A stretch of 32,201 nucleotides of DNA from Faecalitalea sp. UBA4312 (GTDB taxonomy: Bacteria; Bacillota_I; Bacilli_A; Erysipelotrichales; Erysipelotrichaceae). The translations under genes and the position numbers were made by a program. The stretch spans positions 1 to 32,201 of the forward strand of contig DGUK01000046.1 in NCBI GenBank assembly GCA_002394635.1, written 5' to 3'. The notes below the pieces were generated by a model, which had not been told where the DNA came from, did not search any database, and was given only the letters and a program-made list of their open reading frames with translations. Shown in pieces: positions 15,276 through 23,968 of this stretch; within the stretch, counting starts at the first letter, position 1, and each line of letters begins with the position of its first letter.

Positions 15276-15304
15276 TTGTTTAATATATGTGAATATTTTA
15301 TATT
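15276..15304 (+). promoter_or_regulatory. Probable promoter of the glpPKF operon
   Basis: TTGTTT (15276-15281) is followed after 17 bases by TATATT (15299-15304). It would give a leader of about 245 bases before glpP that contains the palindrome and hairpin listed next. Both elements are imperfect and the region is AT-rich. Confidence 0.4.
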
Positions 15305-15369
15305 ATTAACCATTTTTATAAATTATTAGTTGAAAAACGCATCAAACAGGATTAATATGAAATTGTAAA

Positions 15370-15391
15370 GGATTGAAAGCCCTTTCAATCC
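15370..15391. promoter_or_regulatory. cre-like perfect palindrome, probable CcpA site
   Basis: GGATTGAAAG and CTTTCAATCC form an exact 10-bp inverted repeat around CC. Its core TGAAAGCCCTTTCA matches the catabolite-response consensus TGWAANCGNTNWCA except for C in place of the central G. It lies downstream of the probable promoter, where CcpA would act as a roadblock. Glycerol genes are usual CcpA targets. Confidence 0.5.
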
Positions 15392-15421
15392 AGAAAACTG
15401 AATAATACCTAAGGAGATTTT

Positions 15422-15477
15422 GAGAGCATTGGAGGTATATGATTGTGGTTAGATCATATTTTTCTGTGCTCTTTTTT
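15422..15477 (+). terminator. Leader terminator before glpP, candidate GlpP antitermination site
   Basis: The outer stem is AGAGCA (15423-15428) with TGCTCT (15467-15472), running straight into TTTTTT. The inner stem is ATATGAT (15437-15443) with ATCATAT (15453-15459) around a 9-base loop, with an 8 by 7 internal loop between the stems. GlpP of Bacillus prevents termination at leader hairpins of glycerol genes when glycerol 3-phosphate is bound. A terminator here, between promoter and glpP, fits such control, including self-control. Confidence 0.6.
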
Positions 15478-15556
15478 AATACAAGTATCATATTTTCATC
15501 CTGCAACAGGTATCTATCAGTTTATGAATATACGGCCAAAAGCCCGAGGTATCCCC

Positions 15557-16132
15557 ATGACACATAATGATTTTATTACTTTGTTGGAGAACACTCCCGT
15601 TGTAGCCGCAATTAAAGATGATGAAGGCCTGCACCGATGTATTGAATCGGACATAGATATTATTTTTATACTTTATGGTGACATTATTACCTTGCCATCC
15701 ATCATACGAACGTTGAAGGATGCCGGAAAGGTTGCGATCGTTCATATAGATTTGATCAACGGCCTTTCTGCTAAAGAGATTACACTGGATTATCTTCATA
15801 AGAATACAGACTTAGACGGAATCATAACTACGAAAGTACATTTGATATCCCATGCCAAACAAATCGGTATGATTACGATATTACGGTATTTTCTGCTGGA
15901 CAGCATAGCGATGGAAAATATCAAATTACAAGGAAAAAAATCCGTACAACCAGATATAGTAGAGATCTTGCCAGGTGTTGTTGTACCGAAAGTGATCACA
16001 AAAGTAAAGATGATCAGCAAGGTTCCGATCATGGCCAGCGGATTAATCACAGAGAAAGAAGATATTATCCATGCTCTGAACAGCGGCGCAATTGCGATTT
16101 CAACGACGAATCAAAAAATGTGGTTCTCGTGA
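15557..16132 (+). CDS. glpP: Glycerol uptake operon antiterminator GlpP
   Basis: This 191-residue protein matches the GlpP family in length and order: PVVAAIKD near the N-terminus, IVHIDLINGLSAKE, GIITTKVHLISHAKQ, LDSIAMENI, IVEILPGVVVPKVI, VPIMASGLITEKEDI and AIAISTTNQKMW. GlpP binds glycerol 3-phosphate and mRNA leaders and lets RNA polymerase pass a terminator. I chose ATG 15557 because GAGGT lies 6 bases upstream and because the family begins about here. An in-frame extension to TTG 15443 would be translated from the leader hairpin and resembles no GlpP. It is followed by glpK after 42 bases. Confidence 0.92.
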   Translation: MTHNDFITLLENTPVVAAIKDDEGLHRCIESDIDIIFILYGDIITLPSIIRTLKDAGKVAIVHIDLINGLSAKEITLDYLHKNTDLDGIITTKVHLISHAKQIGMITILRYFLLDSIAMENIKLQGKKSVQPDIVEILPGVVVPKVITKVKMISKVPIMASGLITEKEDIIHALNSGAIAISTTNQKMWFS

Positions 16133-16156
16133 AAGCATATTTACCAAATCTAATAA

Positions 16157-17671
<1,515 letters not shown>

Positions 17672-17716
17672 TTTAATTATCAATCATTAATATTAAAAAA
17701 GGGAGAAAAAATTTAA

Positions 17717-17743
17717 GGGTGTCTGGCTGCTTGCCAGCCATCC
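17717..17743 (+). other. Strong hairpin between glpK and glpF
   Basis: GGGTG, a T/C mismatch and CTGGC pair with GCCAG and CATCC around a TGCTT loop. The hairpin ends 6 bases before the GGAGG of glpF and has no U-run, so it is not a terminator. It may protect the 3' end of a processed glpK message or tune glpF translation. Confidence 0.5.
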
Positions 17744-17758
17744 TATATGGAGGAAAAT

Positions 17759-18484
17759 ATGCAAACAAAATTAATCGCTGAATTTTTAGGAACTATGTTC
17801 CTTATCATCCTTGGTGATGGTGTATGTTGTAACGTTAACTTGAATAAATCAGGTATGAAAGGGGCTGGATCTATCCAGATCACCTTTGCCTGGGGTCTTG
17901 CTGTATTGTTACCGGCTTATACATTCGGAGCTGCTTCTGGTGCTCATTTCAACCCGGCAGTAACAATTGGTCAATGTATTTTAGGAAACCAGCCTTGGGC
18001 TGAGTTCGTTCCATATACAATTGCTCAGATTGCCGGTGCTTTCGTAGGTGCATGTATTCTGTATATTCTGTTCAAAGATCACTTTGATGCAACAGAAGAT
18101 CCGGGAACAAAACTGGGTGTATTCTCTACCGGACCTAGCATTCCTAACGTATTCCGTAACTTCTTAAGTGAATTTGTTGGAACTTTTATTCTGGTATTCA
18201 TGTTAGATGCTATTTCTCAGTCTGGAGCAGCCGGTGGATTTAACTGGTTCTTAGTTTATAGCGTAATCGTATCGATCGGTATGTCTTTAGGTGGTTTGAC
18301 CGGATACGCTATTAACCCTGCCCGTGACTTAGGACCTCGTTTAGCTCACGCCGTATTACCAATCAAAGGAAAAGGCGATTCCAACTTTAGTTATGGATGG
18401 ATCCCTGTTGTAGGTCCGTTATGTGGTGGTATCGTGGCTTCGATCTGCTACATGGCTTTAACAAATATGGGTGTATTCTTCTAA
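17759..18484 (+). CDS. glpF: Glycerol uptake facilitator GlpF (aquaglyceroporin)
   Basis: This is a 241-residue channel of the MIP family with six membrane helices and the two pore motifs NPA at 65-67 (HFNPAVT) and 186-188 (AINPARD). The Asp after the second NPAR is the mark of glycerol-conducting members. It lets glycerol diffuse into the cell, where GlpK traps it. I chose ATG 17759 because GGAGG lies 4 bases upstream; ATG 17747 stands before that ribosome site. It is the third gene of glpPKF and is closed by a long hairpin. Confidence 0.96.
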   Translation: MQTKLIAEFLGTMFLIILGDGVCCNVNLNKSGMKGAGSIQITFAWGLAVLLPAYTFGAASGAHFNPAVTIGQCILGNQPWAEFVPYTIAQIAGAFVGACILYILFKDHFDATEDPGTKLGVFSTGPSIPNVFRNFLSEFVGTFILVFMLDAISQSGAAGGFNWFLVYSVIVSIGMSLGGLTGYAINPARDLGPRLAHAVLPIKGKGDSNFSYGWIPVVGPLCGGIVASICYMALTNMGVFF

Positions 18485-18522
18485 AAACTGACATACATCA
18501 CTGATTCATTCAACGAATTGAT

Positions 18523-18572
18523 ATAAGAGCCAGGCATATGCACACTTCACTGTGCCAATACCTGGCTCTTAT
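18523..18572 (+). terminator. Long hairpin after glpF
   Basis: The 12-bp outer stem ATAAGAGCCAGG/CCTGGCTCTTAT, a symmetric 5 by 5 internal loop and an inner stem GCACA/TGTGC form the structure. It lacks a real U-run, so termination may be incomplete. The rest of the gap to 18768 is about 195 very AT-rich bases with no gene. It must hold the promoter of the next operon, but many weak -10-like boxes make the choice impossible by eye. Confidence 0.65.
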
Positions 18573-18768
18573 TAAGAAGAAACATCATAATTAACTATAT
18601 AACTATATATATAAAGCGCACAATTTAGCCTATTATTTTTTATTAAGATAAAATAAATCCTATATTTATTTATAAATTTTATAAATTTATATCAGTGATA
18701 TTATCTTTATTAAAATAAATGTTAATATTTCTTTGTAACGAGTTTAGAAACGAAAGGAGAACAAAACA

Positions 18769-20214
18769 ATGATATATGATGTAATTATCATTGGAGCCGG
18801 TGTGACAGGTAGTGCTGTCGCAAGAGAATTGTCTAAATATAACACCAATGTATGTGTTATTGAAAAAGGAGAAGATGTTTGCTCCGGGACTTCAAAAGCG
18901 AATTCAGCCATTATCCACGCCGGATATGACTGCCAGCCCGGATCTGTAATGGCGAAGATGAATGTTCGCGGCAATGCGATGATGGGCGACCTTGCCAAAG
19001 ATCTGGACATTCCGTTTGAACGGAATGGCTCTTTGGTTATCTGTATTTATGAAGAAGAATTTGGTGGAATCAAGGAGCTGTATGAACGTGGGCTCAAAAA
19101 CGGCGTTCCGGATCTGAAGATCCTGAATCACGATGAATGTCTGGCAATCGAGCCGAATGTGACAGACAAAGTCGTTGGTGCTCTCTATGCCCCGACGGCC
19201 GGTATCATCTGTCCCTTTAAACTGAATATCGCATTAGCAGAAAATGCCAATGTCAACGGGGTAGACTTCCGCTTCAATACTGAAGCCGAAGACTTGAAAT
19301 GCGATGAAAACGGCATCTGGCATATCCGTACGAATAACGGAGAATACTTAACTAGATATGTAGTAAATGCGGCCGGTGTATATGCTGACAAGTTCCATAA
19401 CATGGTCAGCAATAACAAGATCCACATCCGTCCGCGTCGTGGTGACTATCTACTTCTTGATAAGACGACCGGCGGATTTGTTAAACATACGATCTTCCCG
19501 CAGCCTACAAAATTTGGTAAAGGGATCCTGGTGGCTCCTACGATTCACGGAAATACCCTGGCTGGTCCAACAGCCATTGATCTGGATGACAAGGAAGCTA
19601 TATCTACCACCCAGGATGGTTTGGATCAGGTAATCGAAAAAGCTACCATGAGCGTAAAGAACCTCCCTTTGCGCCAGGTAATTACTTCTTTTGCCGGCTT
19701 ACGTGCCCATGAAGACAATCATGAATTTATTTTAGGTGAAGTGGAAGATGCACCGCATTTCATCGATTGTGCGGGCATTGAATCTCCTGGATTATCCTCC
19801 TGCCCGGCTATCGGTGAATACATCGGTAACTTGTTAAGAGATAAGATGGGGTTGGAAGAAAAAGAGCATTGGATCTCTACACGCAAGGATGTTGTAGCGA
19901 CTGCCGATCTTTCTATTGAAGAAAGAAATGAACTGATCAAAAAGAACCCGGCTTACGGTACGATCATCTGTCGTTGTGAATCCATCACAGAGGGAGAGAT
20001 CCTGGATGCGATCCATCGTCCGCTGGGCGCTCGCAGTCTGGATGGTGTAAAACGTCGTACACGTGCAGGTATGGGACGTTGTCAGGCTGGTTTCTGCAGT
20101 CCACGGGTTATGGAGATCCTGCATCGTGAATTAGGTATTCCGATGGAACAAATCAAAAAGAACGACATTGGTTCTGAAATTGTGCTTGAACGTACGAAAG
20201 GAGAATCAAAATGA
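18769..20214 (+). CDS. FAD-dependent glycerol-3-phosphate dehydrogenase-like oxidoreductase with BFD-like [2Fe-2S] domain
   Basis: The protein has 481 residues. It has an N-terminal FAD loop DVIIIGAGVTGSAVARELSKY and a DAO-fold body (1-360) as in GlpA and GlpD, with AAGVYADKFHN, RPRRGDYLLLD and FAGLRAHEDNHEFILG. A C-terminal BFD-like domain carries CXC and CX4C (C401, C403, C438, C443) for a [2Fe-2S] centre. It should oxidise glycerol 3-phosphate to dihydroxyacetone phosphate and pass electrons to the next two proteins. It overlaps the next gene by 4 bases (ATGA). The place after glpPKF and before dhaKLM supports the substrate, but related DAO proteins use other hydroxy acids. AAAGGAG precedes ATG 18769. 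Confidence 0.85.
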   Translation: MIYDVIIIGAGVTGSAVARELSKYNTNVCVIEKGEDVCSGTSKANSAIIHAGYDCQPGSVMAKMNVRGNAMMGDLAKDLDIPFERNGSLVICIYEEEFGGIKELYERGLKNGVPDLKILNHDECLAIEPNVTDKVVGALYAPTAGIICPFKLNIALAENANVNGVDFRFNTEAEDLKCDENGIWHIRTNNGEYLTRYVVNAAGVYADKFHNMVSNNKIHIRPRRGDYLLLDKTTGGFVKHTIFPQPTKFGKGILVAPTIHGNTLAGPTAIDLDDKEAISTTQDGLDQVIEKATMSVKNLPLRQVITSFAGLRAHEDNHEFILGEVEDAPHFIDCAGIESPGLSSCPAIGEYIGNLLRDKMGLEEKEHWISTRKDVVATADLSIEERNELIKKNPAYGTIICRCESITEGEILDAIHRPLGARSLDGVKRRTRAGMGRCQAGFCSPRVMEILHRELGIPMEQIKKNDIGSEIVLERTKGESK

Positions 20215-21479
20215 AACAATATGATATCGTAATCATCGGTGGTGGGCCAGCTGGTTTAGCTGCTGCTGTCGCTGCAAAAAAAGCAGGAAATGATAATATT
20301 CTGATTCTCGAACGTGATCATGAATTAGGTGGGATCTTAAATCAGTGTATTCATAATGGGTTCGGTTTACATACATTCAAAGAAGAGCTGACCGGACCGG
20401 AATATGCATATCGTTTTATTGAACAAGTCTATGAATTAGGAATTGAATATAAGCTGAATACCATGGTTATGGATATATCGGCTGATAAAGTTGTAACAGC
20501 GATGAACCGTGAAGATGGTATGTTCCAAATTCCAGCCAAAGCTGTCATTCTAGCTATGGGATGTCGTGAACGCCCTCGTGGTGCCCTCAATATTCCGGGA
20601 TACCGTCCAGCTGGTATCTTCTCTGCCGGAACGGCGCAGCGCCTTGTCAATATTGAAGGATATATGCCTGGTCGTGAAGTTGTTATTTTAGGATCTGGTG
20701 ATATCGGGTTGATCATGGCACGTCGTATGACGTTGGAAGGAGCAAAGGTGAAAGTCGTTGCCGAACTGATGCCTTACTCCGGTGGTCTGAAACGAAATAT
20801 CGTTCAATGTCTGGATGATTATGGCATACCTTTAAAATTAAGCCATACTGTTGTGGATATTGAAGGAAGAAACCATGTATCCGCTGTTACAATTGCCGAA
20901 GTAGGTCCGGATCGTCGTCCGATTCCGGGAACAGAAGAAAGATATACATGCGATACTCTGCTTTTGAGCTGTGGATTGATTCCAGAAAATGAATTATCCC
21001 GTTCTGCTGGCATCGATATGAGCAATATTACCAGTGGTCCGATCGTCAATGAATCGCTGGAAACTTCCATCCCTGGTATTTTCGCTTGTGGTAACGTATT
21101 GCACGTACATGACCTGGTAGATTATGTTTCCGAAGAAGCATCCAGAGCTGGCGAAAACGCCGTGAAGTATATTAATGCCGGATGCAAGGCTCACGAAGGA
21201 AGCAATGATATCCAGCTGGTGGCCACCTCGGGTGCACGATATACTGTCCCTTCTACAATTGATCCGGAAAATATGGATAAGTTATTGACTGTACGTTTCC
21301 GTGTAGGTGATGTATATAAAAATTGTTATGTAAATGTTTACTTCAATGATGAGCGCATCATGCATAATAAGAAACGCATTATGGCGCCAGGAGAAATGGA
21401 ACAGATCATTCTTCAGAAGAAAAAGATTGAAGAATATCCGGATCTGAAGACCATTACGATTAAGATTGAAAAGGATTAA
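20211..21479 (+). CDS. FAD/NAD(P)-dependent pyridine nucleotide-disulfide-type oxidoreductase, partner of the GlpA-like protein
   Basis: This is a 422-residue flavoprotein with two Rossmann loops: IVIIGGGPAGLAAAVAAKKAG at the N-terminus for FAD and VVILGSGDIGLIMARRM in the middle for NAD(P). GIFACGNVLHVHDLVDYVSEE is the typical late FAD contact. No redox-active CX4C or CX2C pair follows the FAD loop, although LNQCIHNGFG is seen as in HcnB-type subunits. It probably moves electrons between the GlpA-like subunit and NAD(H) or another carrier. It is coupled to the preceding gene by ATGA and followed after 15 bases by the DUF1667 gene, a grouping seen in other anaerobes. Confidence 0.85.
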   Translation: MKQYDIVIIGGGPAGLAAAVAAKKAGNDNILILERDHELGGILNQCIHNGFGLHTFKEELTGPEYAYRFIEQVYELGIEYKLNTMVMDISADKVVTAMNREDGMFQIPAKAVILAMGCRERPRGALNIPGYRPAGIFSAGTAQRLVNIEGYMPGREVVILGSGDIGLIMARRMTLEGAKVKVVAELMPYSGGLKRNIVQCLDDYGIPLKLSHTVVDIEGRNHVSAVTIAEVGPDRRPIPGTEERYTCDTLLLSCGLIPENELSRSAGIDMSNITSGPIVNESLETSIPGIFACGNVLHVHDLVDYVSEEASRAGENAVKYINAGCKAHEGSNDIQLVATSGARYTVPSTIDPENMDKLLTVRFRVGDVYKNCYVNVYFNDERIMHNKKRIMAPGEMEQIILQKKKIEEYPDLKTITIKIEKD

Positions 21480-21494
21480 CCTGGAGGACTCAAT

Positions 21495-21860
21495 ATGGAA
21501 AAAAGAGAACTTACATGTATCAACTGCCCTATGGGATGTCAGCTAACTGTGGAAATGGAAGGAAACGAAGTATTAAGCGTTTCTGGAAATACATGTCCAC
21601 GTGGTGATATTTATGCTCGTAAGGAAGTTGTCAATCCGACCCGCATCGTTACATCCACTGTACGTATTATCGGGGGTGACAAAGAACGTTGTTCTGTAAA
21701 AACCGCCAATGACATTCCTAAAGGAAAAATCTTTGAGATCATGAAAGATATTGATGCGGCCGTTGCTCATGCTCCTGTTAAGATCGGAGATGTGCTGGTA
21801 AAGAACGCAGCGGGAACCGGTGTGGATGTCATTGCGACAAGAAACATTCATCAAATTTAA
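21495..21860 (+). CDS. DUF1667 protein, probable metal-binding third subunit
   Basis: This 121-residue protein has four N-terminal cysteines: C8, C11, C15 in CINCPMGC and C34 in NTCPRGDIYA. They recall the [4Fe-4S] site of molybdopterin oxidoreductases and could bind a cluster. The rest, including KTANDIPKGKIFEIMKDI and VLVKNAAGTGVDVIATR, is typical of DUF1667. Members occur next to the same pair of flavoproteins, so it is likely a small electron-transfer subunit of the glycerol-3-phosphate dehydrogenase complex, comparable in role to GlpC. The function is inferred from context. TGGAGG precedes the ATG, and dhaK follows after 16 bases. Confidence 0.85.
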   Translation: MEKRELTCINCPMGCQLTVEMEGNEVLSVSGNTCPRGDIYARKEVVNPTRIVTSTVRIIGGDKERCSVKTANDIPKGKIFEIMKDIDAAVAHAPVKIGDVLVKNAAGTGVDVIATRNIHQI

Positions 21861-21876
21861 ATAATGGAGGCACAAG

Positions 21877-22869
21877 ATGAAAAAAATAATCAATGCTGTG
21901 GATCAGGTTGAAAACCAAATGATCGAAGGCTTAGTAAAAGCGTATCCTGAATATGTTTACAGAGTAGAAGGTTCTGATGTTTTAGCACGTGCTCATAAAA
22001 AAGAAGGAAAAGTTGCATTGGTCAGCGGTGGTGGATCCGGACATGAACCTGCACATGCGGGTTATGTCGGAACCGGTATGCTGGATGCAGCTGTTCCAGG
22101 TGCGGTCTTTACTTCACCTACACCGGATCAAGTGTATGAAGCCATCCAGGCTGTAGCCACAGAGGAAGGTGTTCTACTGGTTATCAAAAACTATACAGGT
22201 GATGTTATGAACTTTGAAATGGCTGCGGATATGGCCAGAGACGAAGGCATCAAGGTAGATCAGGTTATTGTCGGCGATGATGTGGCCGTGGACGGTTCTT
22301 TATATACAGTCGGACGTCGTGGTATTGCCGGAACTGTATTTGTACACAAAATTGCCGGTGCTAAAGCAGAAGCCGGGGCTTCTTTAGAGGAAGTAAAAGC
22401 TGTCGCTGAAAAGGTTATCGCAAATGTCCGTTCCATGAGCATGGCAATTAAGCCTTGTACAGTGCCGGCAGCCGGTACACCGGGATTCGAACTGGCTGAC
22501 GATGAAATGGAAATCGGTATCGGTATCCATGGTGAACCAGGAACACACAAAGAAAAATTACAGGAAGCTGATCAGATCGTCGATCAGTTACTAGATAAGA
22601 TCCTTGCAGATCTTGACTATACTGGCAGTGATGTTGCGGTTATGATCAATGGTTGCGGTGGTACTCCATTAATGGAGCTGTTTATTGTAAACAACCATGT
22701 ATCTGATGTATTAAAAGAAAAGAATATCAACGTATATCGTACTTTTGTCGGTGAATACATGACAAGTATTGAAATGGAAGGATTCTCGATCTCGTTATTG
22801 AAGCTGGATGATGAAATGAAAGCATTGCTGGATGCTACAGCGGATACACCAGCATTCAAGGTGTTATAA
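21877..22869 (+). CDS. dhaK: Dihydroxyacetone kinase subunit DhaK
   Basis: This 330-residue subunit binds dihydroxyacetone as a covalent hemiaminal on a histidine. That residue is His218 in GIGIHGEPG, the same number as in E. coli DhaK. The phosphate-binding loop LVSGGGSGHEPAHAGYVG lies at 49-66, and the glycine-rich MINGCGGTPLMELF segment is near the C-terminus. With DhaL and DhaM it makes dihydroxyacetone phosphate using phosphoenolpyruvate through the sugar phosphotransferase chain. No glycerol dehydrogenase gene lies in the window, so the source of dihydroxyacetone is not shown. It is probably one operon with the upstream dehydrogenase genes, given gaps of about 15 bases. Confidence 0.96.
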   Translation: MKKIINAVDQVENQMIEGLVKAYPEYVYRVEGSDVLARAHKKEGKVALVSGGGSGHEPAHAGYVGTGMLDAAVPGAVFTSPTPDQVYEAIQAVATEEGVLLVIKNYTGDVMNFEMAADMARDEGIKVDQVIVGDDVAVDGSLYTVGRRGIAGTVFVHKIAGAKAEAGASLEEVKAVAEKVIANVRSMSMAIKPCTVPAAGTPGFELADDEMEIGIGIHGEPGTHKEKLQEADQIVDQLLDKILADLDYTGSDVAVMINGCGGTPLMELFIVNNHVSDVLKEKNINVYRTFVGEYMTSIEMEGFSISLLKLDDEMKALLDATADTPAFKVL

Positions 22870-22884
22870 AACTGGGATAATTCT

Positions 22885-23508
22885 ATGACAGATACTAAAA
22901 AATTAATTCAGCTACTTTATTCTATCTCCGATACTATTGTTGAAAACGCACAGTTTTTAACCGATCTGGATGCAGCTATCGGTGATAGTGACCACGGGAT
23001 TAACTTAGCGAGAGGATTTAAAAAAGTTGAGACAGAATTACCGGCCTTGGAAGATAAGACCATTGATGCCGTATTGAAAAAAACCGGAATGGTTCTTGTT
23101 TCTACCGTTGGCGGGGCTTCCGGTCCATTATACGGAACCGCCTTTATGAAAGCCGGAGCTGTTGTTAAAGGAAAATCAGAAATTGATATCAATGACTTTC
23201 TTGCCATCATGGATGCCGCTATCGGTGGTGTCCAGCTGCGCGGAAAAGCAGTCGAAGGCGAAAAGACAATGCTGGATGCGATGATTCCGGCAAATAATGC
23301 TATGAAGAAAGCTTTCGATGACGGCAAAGATGTTCATAGTGTTTTACAAGCTGGTGTCGAAGCCGCGGATAAAGGTGTGGAATATACAAAATCGATTATT
23401 GCCACCAAAGGACGAGCCAGTTATTTAGGTGAACGTTCCATCGGACATCAGGATCCAGGTGCCACTTCCTTTACCATTCTTTTGAAGACAATTGCCAATG
23501 CTTACTAA
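22885..23508 (+). CDS. dhaL: Dihydroxyacetone kinase subunit DhaL (ADP-binding)
   Basis: This 207-residue subunit holds a tightly bound ADP that is re-phosphorylated by DhaM and then phosphorylates the substrate on DhaK. The Mg-binding Asp cluster AAIGDSDHGINLARGF (about 30-45), the TVGGASGPLYGTAF loop and the late ASYLGERSIGHQDPGA lid are all typical. The size is normal for the PTS-dependent form. The gene begins 15 bases after dhaK with a weak ribosome site (CTGGGATAATTCT before the ATG), which suggests translation coupled to dhaK. DhaM follows after 12 bases. Confidence 0.95.
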   Translation: MTDTKKLIQLLYSISDTIVENAQFLTDLDAAIGDSDHGINLARGFKKVETELPALEDKTIDAVLKKTGMVLVSTVGGASGPLYGTAFMKAGAVVKGKSEIDINDFLAIMDAAIGGVQLRGKAVEGEKTMLDAMIPANNAMKKAFDDGKDVHSVLQAGVEAADKGVEYTKSIIATKGRASYLGERSIGHQDPGATSFTILLKTIANAY

Positions 23509-23520
23509 AAGGAGACTCTA

Positions 23521-23919
23521 ATGATTGGAATCGTTGCGGTTAGCCACAGTCAGCAATTAGCGGAAGGTGTTATTCATTTAGCAAGCCAAATGGCTCATGG
23601 TGTGCCAATGGAACCAGCCGGCGGTCTGGATGATGGTTCGTTTGGAACCAGTTATGAAAAAATTATGGAGGCTATCGAGAAAGTCAGAGAACAAGCCGAA
23701 GATGGTGTTTTAGTCACCGTAGATCTAGGCAGTGGCGTAATGACGACGGAAATGGTCATTGAAGACCTGGATGACGATCTCGTGCAAATGGCAGATTGTC
23801 CGATGGTGGAAGGTACTTTTGCGGCAGCTGTCAACGCTTCTAGCGAAACTGACATTTTAAAGCTGAAAGAAATAGCACAGAACACCTGGAATTTTCGAAA
23901 AATACAATCGGAAGAATAA
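23521..23919 (+). CDS. dhaM: Dihydroxyacetone kinase phosphotransfer subunit DhaM (EIIA-Man-like)
   Basis: This 132-residue protein has only the EIIA-mannose-like domain, the usual form in Gram-positive bacteria; E. coli DhaM carries extra HPr and EI-like domains. The phosphorylated histidine is His9 in VAVSHS. GSFGTSYEKIMEAI and VTVDLGSGVMTTEMVIE are family features. It takes phosphate from HPr and passes it to ADP on DhaL. AAAGGAG precedes ATG 23521. It is the last gene of the operon, with a terminator 5 bases after its stop. Confidence 0.94.
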   Translation: MIGIVAVSHSQQLAEGVIHLASQMAHGVPMEPAGGLDDGSFGTSYEKIMEAIEKVREQAEDGVLVTVDLGSGVMTTEMVIEDLDDDLVQMADCPMVEGTFAAAVNASSETDILKLKEIAQNTWNFRKIQSEE

Positions 23920-23924
23920 AAATT

Positions 23925-23955
23925 GAGCAGGTATGCAAAAGCATCCTGCTCTTTT
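23925..23955. terminator. Bidirectional terminator between dhaM and nhaC
   Basis: GAGCAGG, a bulged T and ATGC pair with GCAT and CCTGCTC around AAAA; TTTT follows on the plus strand. It lies between two converging genes and can serve both, although the minus-strand U-run is weaker. Confidence 0.8.
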
Positions 23956-23968
23956 CTATTTTCTGAAC

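Noticed and set aside
15331..15344. TGAAAAACGCATCA as a second cre site
   Set aside because: The CG core is displaced by one base from the consensus, so the match is not real.
15443..15556. N-terminal extension of GlpP from a TTG start with GGAGG upstream
   Set aside because: The added 38 residues are encoded by the leader hairpin and its T-run, resemble no GlpP, and a good start with its own ribosome site exists at 15557.
17747..17758. ATG 17747 as the glpF start
   Set aside because: The GGAGG ribosome site lies between it and ATG 17759, so the second ATG is the functional one.
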